DNA of 64,000 bases, taken from positions 62,001-126,000 of the forward strand of contig JAIRVG010000028.1 of the NCBI GenBank assembly GCA_031253995.1. The letters run 5' to 3'. The position numbers were made by a program, and so were the translations under genes. This DNA comes from Paucimonas sp. GTDB taxonomy: Bacteria; Pseudomonadota; Gammaproteobacteria; Pseudomonadales; Pseudomonadaceae. Numbering within the stretch: the stretch's first letter is position 1; the number at the start of each line of letters is the position of its first letter. The notes under the pieces were generated by a model, which saw only the letters and a list, made by a program, of their open reading frames with translations, did no database searches and was not told the origin of the DNA. Shown here in pieces: positions 58,085 to 64,000 of this stretch.

Positions 58085-60196
58085 TCAGTTCGCGGCGTTG
58101 GCCTTCAGCTCGGCCTGAAGGTCGTGGGTGCGCTTGACCAGGTACTGGCGGATCAACTCCATGTCCTCGGGCTTGAGGATGTCGGAGAAGTTCGGCATGC
58201 CACGGTAGATCAGCGCGCCGCTGACGAAGGCCGGGAAGGCCGCGTGCTTTTCCTTGGTCAGGTAGCGCAGGTCGGGCACCACGCCGCCTGCCACCGCGTT
58301 CAGGCCATGGCAGCCGGCACAGAGGCCGTTGAACATGCTGCGCGCCTGGCCCAGTTGCTCCGTGGTCGCCGTCAGCGGCAGGTCGACATTGGGGAACACC
58401 GGCGCCTGGCGTGGCGGCGGCAACTCACCCTTGGCGCCGAGCTTGAAGGCGATGATCCGCGACTCCGACTGCACCTTGGCCTTGTTGGTCAGCGAGCCGG
58501 TGAGCAGCGGCAGGATCCCGCCCCAACCCACGGAAAACGCCACGTACTGGTCGTTACCCACGGTGTAGGTGATCGGCCCGGCCATCACCCCGGAGTTGGC
58601 CCGATGCTCCCAGAGCTTCTCGCCCTTGTCGGCACTGTAGGCCACCACCCGACCGTCCGCGGTGCCCTGGAACACCAGGTTGCCGCCAGTGGCCAGGGTG
58701 CCGCCGTTGCCGGCGCTGGCGTACTCCTGCTTCCAGGCCGGCGCCTGCTTGACCGGGTCCCAGGCGATCAGCTCGCCGGTCCAGGCATCGCGGATCTGCT
58801 TGAAGGTCTTCGGATCTTCCGGAAGATCCGGTACGTCGAGGCCGAAGTTGAGCACCGACTTGTTGGGGAAGAACATCGGCTCCTTCGCCGCCTTCAGCTC
58901 GGCCAGGGTGTGCTGGGCCGGGATGTAGACGTAGCCGGTGTTGGGGCTGTAGGACATCGGGTGCCAGTTGTGGCCGCCGAGGAAGCTCGGCTGTACGACC
59001 TTGGGCTCCTTGGAGTAGTCCGCAGCACCGGTCAGCACCGGGCGGCCGGTCTTCAGGTCGATCTCGCTGGCCCAGTTCACCGGCACGTAGTTCTTCGCCG
59101 ACAGCAGCTTGCCGTTGGTGCGGTCGAGCACGTAGAAGAAGCCGTTCTTCGGCGCCTGCATCAGCACCTTGCGCACCTGGCCGTCGACCTTGATGTCGGC
59201 GAGGATGATGTGCTGGGTCGCGGTGTAGTCCCAGCGGTCCTGCGGCGTGACCTGGTAGTGCCAGACGTACTCGCCGGTGTCCGGGCGCAGGGCCAGGATC
59301 GACGAGACGAACAGGTTGTCACCCTTGCCCTGGCTGCGGAACTGGTAGTTCCACGGCGAACCGTTGCCGGTGCCGATGTACAGCAGGTCCAGGTCCGGGT
59401 CGTAGGCCATGGAGTCCCAGGCCGTGCCGCCACCGCCCCACTTCACCCAGCCGTCGCCGGTCCAGGTCTTCAGGGCCATGGCCATCGCCGGGTTTTCCGG
59501 TGGCAGCTTCGGGTCGCCCGGCACGGTGTAGAAACGCCAGGCCTGCTTGCCGGTCCCGGCGTCGTAGGCGGTGACATAGCCGCGCACGCCGAACTCGGCG
59601 CCGCCGTTGCCGATCAGCACCTTGCCCTTGACGATGCGTGGTGCGCCGGTGATGGAGTAGCTCTTCTTGCGGTCGATGACCGTGTCCACCGACCAGACTT
59701 CCTTGCCGGTGGCCGCGTCGAGGGCGATCAGGCGACCGTCGAAGCTGCCGACGTAGACCTTGCCGTCCCACACCGCGACACCGCGGTTGACCGGGCCACA
59801 GCAGCCCTGGCTGAGGTTTTCCGGCGGCACCTGGGGGTCGTACTTCCACAGCATCTCGCCGGTCGCCGCGTTCATCGCGTAGACGATGCTGAACGCGCCG
59901 GTGGTGTACATCACCCCGTCGACCACGATGGGCGTGGCTTCGGTACCGCTGTCGATGTCCAGGCGGGTGGTCCAGGCCATGCCGAGCTGACTGACGTTCT
60001 TGTCGTTCACGGCGTCCAGCGGGCTGTAGCGCTGCTCGTCGTAGGTACGACCGTGGCTCATCCAGTTGCCGGGTTCGAGGTTGGCGTTGGTCAGGCGTTT
60101 CGCATCGACCTGGGCGGGGAGACTGGCGTCTGCCGCCAGGGCAGGCAGTGATGACAGCAATAACGGGAGACCCGCCAGCAGAAAGAGGGTTTTCAT
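58085..60196 (-). CDS. Quinohemoprotein alcohol dehydrogenase (type II, PQQ plus heme c)
   Basis: Periplasmic PQQ-dependent oxidation of alcohols to aldehydes with electron transfer to azurin or c-type cytochromes. Of 703 residues, 1-22 are a signal peptide; ~25-590 an eight-bladed propeller with the PQQ-contacting vicinal Cys132-Cys133 (SQGCCGPVNRG), WDYTATQ and PKNGFFYVLDRTNG; ~600-690 a cytochrome c domain with CAGCH at 626-630 and axial Met in YRGMPNF. The build is that of P. putida QH-ADH (QedA/QbdA). An AraC regulator gene lies 159 bases upstream, same strand. Confidence 0.94.
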   Translation of the reverse strand: MKTLFLLAGLPLLLSSLPALAADASLPAQVDAKRLTNANLEPGNWMSHGRTYDEQRYSPLDAVNDKNVSQLGMAWTTRLDIDSGTEATPIVVDGVMYTTGAFSIVYAMNAATGEMLWKYDPQVPPENLSQGCCGPVNRGVAVWDGKVYVGSFDGRLIALDAATGKEVWSVDTVIDRKKSYSITGAPRIVKGKVLIGNGGAEFGVRGYVTAYDAGTGKQAWRFYTVPGDPKLPPENPAMAMALKTWTGDGWVKWGGGGTAWDSMAYDPDLDLLYIGTGNGSPWNYQFRSQGKGDNLFVSSILALRPDTGEYVWHYQVTPQDRWDYTATQHIILADIKVDGQVRKVLMQAPKNGFFYVLDRTNGKLLSAKNYVPVNWASEIDLKTGRPVLTGAADYSKEPKVVQPSFLGGHNWHPMSYSPNTGYVYIPAQHTLAELKAAKEPMFFPNKSVLNFGLDVPDLPEDPKTFKQIRDAWTGELIAWDPVKQAPAWKQEYASAGNGGTLATGGNLVFQGTADGRVVAYSADKGEKLWEHRANSGVMAGPITYTVGNDQYVAFSVGWGGILPLLTGSLTNKAKVQSESRIIAFKLGAKGELPPPRQAPVFPNVDLPLTATTEQLGQARSMFNGLCAGCHGLNAVAGGVVPDLRYLTKEKHAAFPAFVSGALIYRGMPNFSDILKPEDMELIRQYLVKRTHDLQAELKANAAN

Positions 60197-60355
60197 GTGT
60201 TTCGGACTCCAGCGACACATTTATTGTTGTTATGCGCCCACGGCACAGGCTGAGGCCGTGGGTCTCGCACTAGGCTTTGTAGGGGTATTAGAAAATCTGC
60301 CGCGGGACTGCGCTTGACTGTGACCGCCAACGCAGTTGGCATTTTTCGCCAAGGC

Positions 60356-61288
60356 TCACACCTGGAAGGCGTGAGCCCGGTAATCGCGGGGAGAAACCTC
60401 GAACTGGCGCTTGAACGCCCGGCTGAAATGGGCGACGTCGACGAAGCCCCACTTGAAGGCGATCTGGGTGATCGACTGGCTGCGCAGGGTGTGGCTGCAC
60501 AGGTCATGGGCCACCTTGCTCAGGCGGGTGCGCAGGATGTAGCGCGAGACGCTCTCGCCATGTTCCTCGAACAGCCGGTAAAGGCTGCGCACCGAGGTGT
60601 GCAACTGGTCCGCCAGGTACGCAGGCCCCAGGTCGATATCCTGCAAGGATGCCTCGATCAGCCGCAGCGCCGTGGCAAACAGGCTGTTGCTTTCCAGCAG
60701 ATGCCCTTCCCCCTGTACCTGCCCGGACATCGCCGGCAGCACCAGGGACACCAGCGCGCTCTGGATCGCCTGGCCGTCATCGCCGTTGGCCGCGCCATCG
60801 CCGAGCATGCCGATGGACTGCACCAGCGAGCGCACCATGCGGCTGGACACGTTGTTGCGCGACAGCTTGCCGAACAGGCTGTCGCCCTTGAACTGGCGGG
60901 TGACGATATCCCGGGACAGGTGCACCGAGACGTTTTCCACCAGCCCCAGCGGCTCGATCTCGAACAGCCGCGCCGAGTCCACCAGGGCGATGTCTTCCGG
61001 CCCCAGCTCGACTTCCATGCCGGCCTGGCGGATGCGCTGGCGGCCGCTGCGCTGGTAGATGAGGAAGCAGTGGCTGTCGTCGCTGTCGACGCCGATCAGC
61101 TCGCGGCTGATCAACCGCGCGTTGGTGCGGATATGGGCGGTATCCAGGGCGCCGATGGTCTGGCTGTGGATCTCGCCGATGAAGTGACGGGTCAGGCTGG
61201 AAGGCAGGGTGTTGAAGTTGCCGCAGATGCTGCGCAGGGACTGGCACCAGCGTTCGAAACCGACCTGCTCGTTCGCTGACAGGAACAT
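60356..61288 (-). CDS. AraC-family activator, FeaR-like
   Basis: A 310-residue regulator with an N-terminal AraC-binding-like effector domain (~1-200; RSICGNFNTLPSSL, GALDTAHIRTNARLISRELI, GPEDIALVDSARLFEIE) and a C-terminal double helix-turn-helix (~210-310; LADQLHTSVRSLYRLFEEHG, TQIAFKWGFVDVAHFSRAFK). Arrangement recalls FeaR, activator of aromatic amine genes, and regulators of quinohemoprotein alcohol dehydrogenases. Because it lies directly upstream of the alcohol dehydrogenase on the same strand, it probably activates that gene. CCGGAGGC ribosome site. Confidence 0.87.
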   Translation of the reverse strand: MFLSANEQVGFERWCQSLRSICGNFNTLPSSLTRHFIGEIHSQTIGALDTAHIRTNARLISRELIGVDSDDSHCFLIYQRSGRQRIRQAGMEVELGPEDIALVDSARLFEIEPLGLVENVSVHLSRDIVTRQFKGDSLFGKLSRNNVSSRMVRSLVQSIGMLGDGAANGDDGQAIQSALVSLVLPAMSGQVQGEGHLLESNSLFATALRLIEASLQDIDLGPAYLADQLHTSVRSLYRLFEEHGESVSRYILRTRLSKVAHDLCSHTLRSQSITQIAFKWGFVDVAHFSRAFKRQFEVSPRDYRAHAFQV

Positions 61289-61389
61289 GGCGCCTCCGGG
61301 ATTCTTGTTTTAGTTAACATATTATCTAATTAACACGAGAGCAAGCCGAGTAGCGATACACAATCGACAATATAGATAGCATTAAAGTA
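61289..61389 (-). promoter_or_regulatory. AT-rich promoter region of the AraC-type gene
   Basis: 101 bases of unusually low GC between the LysR stop and the AraC-type start. On the minus strand it reads GATAATATGTTAAC (61313-61326), a -10-like TAATAT 30-odd bases before the ATG, flanked by GTTAA/TTAAC half-sites 12 bases apart. Confidence 0.45.
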
Positions 61390-62280
61390 TCAAAACACGC
61401 CATCCCCCTCTGACACCCCCGCGAACGCTTGCACCAGCGCATCGATCACCACGCGGATCCTCGCCGTATGGCGAAAGTCCCCATGGGTCACCATCCACAC
61501 CTCGTAGGGCTTGCTGCGCTGCCGGTCCGGCCATAGCCGCACCAGGCCATCCTGCTCGCCCATGTACAGCGGAATCTCGCCCACGCCGAGTCCGGCCCTG
61601 AGGGCATTGCGCACCAGCATGCTGGTGTTGCCGGCCAACACGATGCGCCCGGCGTCGATGGGCTCCCCCGCCAGCGTCGCCGTGTCGGCAGCGTGCAGCC
61701 AGGGCTCGTACATCACCACGTCGTGCCCCGCGAAGGCCGTGCCCGGCTGCGGCACGCCCTGCCGGTCGAGATAGCCCTGGGCGGCGAACAGGCCCATGGG
61801 CCAGCTCGCCAGGCGGCGCACCACCAGGTCGGGGTTGTCCGGCTTGCGCGTGCGGATGGCGATGTCCGCATCCCGCCGGGACAGGTTGAGCAGGTCGGAG
61901 GAGCTGTTCAAGGTGATCCGCACGTCCGGATGCAGGGCATGCAGGCGCCCCACCGCCGGGATGACGAAATCCACCGCCAGCGAATCGGTGGTGGTCACCC
62001 GCACTTCGCCCGACAGCGCCCGGTCCTGCCCCTGGGCGCGACGCACCAGCTCGATGGCCGAGGCCTCCATGCGCTCGGCGATGTCCAGGACGCTCTCGCC
62101 CACCTCCGTCAGCAGGTAACCGCTGGCGGTGCGCAGGAACAGCGTCGAGCCCAGCGCCTGTTCCATCGCCGCGACACGCCGGCTCACCGTCGCCTGGTCG
62201 ACGTTCATTTCCCGGGCAGCGCCCCGCAGCGTCTGCTGGCGCGCCAACGCCAGAAAGACCCGTGCATCGTTCCAGTTCAT
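61390..62280 (-). CDS. LysR-family transcriptional regulator
   Basis: A 296-residue LysR regulator of the group that often pairs with quinone oxidoreductases and aldo-keto reductases. Helix-turn-helix: MNWNDARVFLALARQQTLRG, NVDQATVSRRVAAMEQALGS. The effector domain is complete to the C-terminus. It is divergent from the qor gene with a 110-base shared gap, which is the standard LysR arrangement, so it probably controls qor in response to a quinone or electrophile. Confidence 0.88.
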   Translation of the reverse strand: MNWNDARVFLALARQQTLRGAAREMNVDQATVSRRVAAMEQALGSTLFLRTASGYLLTEVGESVLDIAERMEASAIELVRRAQGQDRALSGEVRVTTTDSLAVDFVIPAVGRLHALHPDVRITLNSSSDLLNLSRRDADIAIRTRKPDNPDLVVRRLASWPMGLFAAQGYLDRQGVPQPGTAFAGHDVVMYEPWLHAADTATLAGEPIDAGRIVLAGNTSMLVRNALRAGLGVGEIPLYMGEQDGLVRLWPDRQRSKPYEVWMVTHGDFRHTARIRVVIDALVQAFAGVSEGDGVF

Positions 62281-62390
62281 TCACCCCTCCCGCTGCATTC
62301 CTGCAACCCAGCCCTGAGAAAACGCTGCGCGACCGGCGGCCGGCGCGTCCCTAGGATGATCGCATTTCCCACCATCTGGAGACTCGCAGC

Positions 62391-63404
62391 ATGAACACAC
62401 CCTCCTTTCCTTCACAGATGACCGCCATCGAGATCGCCCGGCCGGGTGGTCCCGATGTGCTGGCCCCCGTCCAGCGTCCCACGCCGACCCCAGGCGCTGG
62501 CGAAATCCTGATCCGCGTGCACGCGGCCGGGGTCAACGGCCCGGACGTGCTGCAGCGCAAGGGCCTGTACGACCCTCCCGCCGGCGCTTCCGACATCCCC
62601 GGCCTCGAAGTGGCCGGCGAGGTGGTCGCAGTGGGACCGCAGGCGAGCCGCTTCAAGCTCGGCGAGCAGGTCATGGCCCTGGTGCCGGGGGGCGGCTACG
62701 CCGAATATGCGGTCGCCGCCGAGCGCACCACCCTGCACCTGCCCCACGGCCTGAGCATGGTCGAGGCGGCGGCGCTACCGGAAACCTTCCTGACGGTCTG
62801 GGTCAACCTGTTCCAGCGTGGCCAGTTCAAGGCCGGTGAAACCGTGCTGATCCACGGCGGCGCGTCCGGAATCGGTACCACTGCGACCATGCTCGCCAAA
62901 GCCTTCGGTGCCGCGAAGATCTTCACCACGGTGGCCGGTGCCGAACAGCAGGCGGCCAGCCGCGCACTCGGTGCCGATCACCCGATCGACTACGAGCGGC
63001 ACGACTTCGTCACCGAGGTGATGGGTGAAACCGAGGGACGCGGGGTCGATGTCGTCGTCGATATCATCGGCGGCGACTACGTCGACCGGAACATGCGGGT
63101 CGCCGCAATGAACGGGCGCATCGTGCAGATCGGTGTGATCAAGGGCCCGGCCACCCAGGTCGATCTGTTCCCGATGCTGGTGAAGCGCCTGACCCATATC
63201 GGTTCGACCTTGCGTTCGCGCAGCCACGAGGAAAAAGCGGCGATCATCGCCGAGCTGGAAAGCCAGGTCTGGCCCCATGTGCGCAGCGGGCAAGTCAAGC
63301 CGCTGATCTACGCCACCTTCGACCTGCAAGCGGCGCGGGCGGCCCATGAACTGATGGACTCAGGCCGGCATATCGGCAAGATCGTCCTCCGGGTCGGAGC
63401 CTGA
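62391..63404 (+). CDS. NAD(P)H-dependent quinone oxidoreductase (zeta-crystallin/PIG3 type)
   Basis: A 337-residue medium-chain dehydrogenase of the zinc-free quinone-oxidoreductase class. Seen: the GroES-like domain (AGVNGPDVLQRKGLYDPPAG, GLEVAGEVVAVG), no catalytic zinc Cys/His set, and the nucleotide motif HGGASGIGTTATMLAKAFGA. The PIG3-like words LPETFLTVWVNLFQRG and STLRSRSHEEKAAII are present. Reduces quinones or enals, protecting against electrophiles. GGAG site. Divergent LysR upstream. Confidence 0.9.
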   Translation: MNTPSFPSQMTAIEIARPGGPDVLAPVQRPTPTPGAGEILIRVHAAGVNGPDVLQRKGLYDPPAGASDIPGLEVAGEVVAVGPQASRFKLGEQVMALVPGGGYAEYAVAAERTTLHLPHGLSMVEAAALPETFLTVWVNLFQRGQFKAGETVLIHGGASGIGTTATMLAKAFGAAKIFTTVAGAEQQAASRALGADHPIDYERHDFVTEVMGETEGRGVDVVVDIIGGDYVDRNMRVAAMNGRIVQIGVIKGPATQVDLFPMLVKRLTHIGSTLRSRSHEEKAAIIAELESQVWPHVRSGQVKPLIYATFDLQAARAAHELMDSGRHIGKIVLRVGA

Positions 63405-63447
63405 CGGCCCGGTCCCGGCCTGATGCAACCTCGCGTCCGGAACGCTC

Positions 63448-63472
63448 GACACGGCCCCACCGGGGCCGTGTC
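63448..63472. terminator. Hairpin between convergent qor and SDR genes
   Basis: An 11-bp perfect stem (63448-63458 with 63462-63472) with a 3-base loop; no T-run. Bidirectional terminator-like. Confidence 0.6.
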
Positions 63473-63488
63473 GCATTACCTGTACGGC

Positions 63489-64000
63489 TCAGAGCCCCGA
63501 GCAGGCATGCCCGCCATCGACGACGATCTCGGCACCGGTCATACCCCTTCCAGCATCGGACGCCAGCAACAGCAGCGCGCCATCCAGATCCGCGCAGTCA
63601 CAGAACCGCCTTGACGGAATGCGCGCCCTCAGCCGCTCACCCGCCTCACTGGCAAGGAACCCCTCGTTGATCTCGGTGACCACGTAGCCCGGGGCGATGG
63701 CATTGACCCGGATCCCGTGCCGCGCCAGCTCCAGCGCCATGGACCGGGTCAGATGGCTCAATCCCGCCTTGGCCGCGCAATAAGGACCGACACCGCCACT
63801 CACCCGCGCGGCGAGGATCGAGGTGATGTTGATCAGGCTGCCACCGCGCCCCGCCTCCACCATGCCCCGGGCAACCTCCTGGGCGACGATCCACGCGCCC
63901 TTGAGGTTGGTGTCGAGAATCGCCTGCCAGTCCTGGTCGTCGTAATCGAGGACGCGCTTCGTATCGCTGACCCCGGCGTTGTTGACCAGGATGTCGATGC
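63489..64000 (-). CDS. SDR-family dehydrogenase, 5' end beyond the window
   Basis: The C-terminal 170 residues of a classical short-chain dehydrogenase. Visible: the NNAG motif (DILVNNAGVSDTKR), the catalytic Ser in LINITSILAARVSGG, Tyr and Lys in YCAAKAGLSHL, and the IRVNAIAPGYVVTEIN segment. The TGxxxGxG nucleotide site lies outside the window. The closing GAEIVVDGGHACSGL is normal for the family. Substrate unknown. Confidence 0.9.
   Translation of the reverse strand, partial: IDILVNNAGVSDTKRVLDYDDQDWQAILDTNLKGAWIVAQEVARGMVEAGRGGSLINITSILAARVSGGVGPYCAAKAGLSHLTRSMALELARHGIRVNAIAPGYVVTEINEGFLASEAGERLRARIPSRRFCDCADLDGALLLLASDAGRGMTGAEIVVDGGHACSGL

Noticed and set aside
57914..60151. Plus-strand open frame of 745 codons over the quinohemoprotein gene
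   Set aside because: Antisense to a certain gene and composed of Val/Gly/His/Arg-rich nonsense; typical GC-rich shadow.

Overview
The window is high-GC chromosomal DNA of a fluorescent-type pseudomonad, most likely the Pseudomonas putida/entomophila/mosselii side of the genus. I infer this from gene content (second EF-G copy, OprD-family porin, PpnN, KGG stress proteins, pseudomonad metallothionein, LigD/Ku, quinohemoprotein alcohol dehydrogenase) and from the REP-type palindromes in many intergenic gaps (GTGGGAGCGGGTTCACCCGC and CTGTGGGAGCTGGCTTGCCA types). I see no rRNA, tRNA, CRISPR array, integrase, transposase or plasmid functions.

Layout. 0-5.7 kb: end of a second EF-G gene, a delta-60 repeat protein, a SulP transporter and O-acetylhomoserine sulfhydrylase. 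6-11.4 kb: a tight three-gene operon of an L-amino-acid-oxidase-like flavoenzyme, a ThDP 2-oxoacid decarboxylase and an exported TPR protein with several His-rich motifs. 11.6-15.7 kb: a Cys-rich secreted protein, topoisomerase III, a methyltransferase and a glyoxalase-fold protein. 16-19 kb: a TonB receptor and a DUF4198 protein behind a possible Zur-like palindrome. 19-24 kb: a two-component 4-hydroxyphenylacetate 3-hydroxylase (reductase plus oxygenase), divergent from a phenylacetaldehyde-type dehydrogenase, and a LysR regulator. 24-35.5 kb: HPP-CBS protein, ECF sigma/anti-sigma pair with a DUF3455 protein, PpnN nucleosidase, two MFS exporters, OprD porin and an XRE-cupin regulator.

36-48 kb looks like a stress and genome-maintenance island: cysteine-type exporter EamA, a ClpP-like protease, a low-affinity iron permease family protein, a ChaB/Rho-N-like basic protein, metallothionein, LigD, a four-gene acyl-CoA-dehydrogenase/PIG-L/methyltransferase/glycosyltransferase operon, Ku with a 39-residue Cys-rich protein just upstream, a small lipoprotein and a KGG protein. 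LigD and Ku together make a bacterial NHEJ system; the four-gene operon sits between them and has no known product that I recognise.

48-54.9 kb: Sco/PCu(A)C copper delivery pair, an M28 peptidase fused to an autotransporter barrel, a START-like exported protein, ureidoglycine aminohydrolase, a LysR regulator and a lysozyme-fold protein that has lost catalytic residues. 54.9-61.3 kb: a PQQ-centred alcohol-oxidation locus with a PqqU-like TonB receptor, an outer-membrane channel of the phenol-degradation type, a quinohemoprotein alcohol dehydrogenase and an AraC/FeaR-like activator. 61.4-64 kb: LysR divergent from a quinone oxidoreductase, and a partial SDR dehydrogenase running off the end.

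A common metabolic thread is oxidation of aromatic amino acids and alcohols through 2-oxoacids and aldehydes to aryl-acetates, although the parts lie in separate transcription units. Function calls rest on recognition of motifs and remembered family sequences; no database search was possible.
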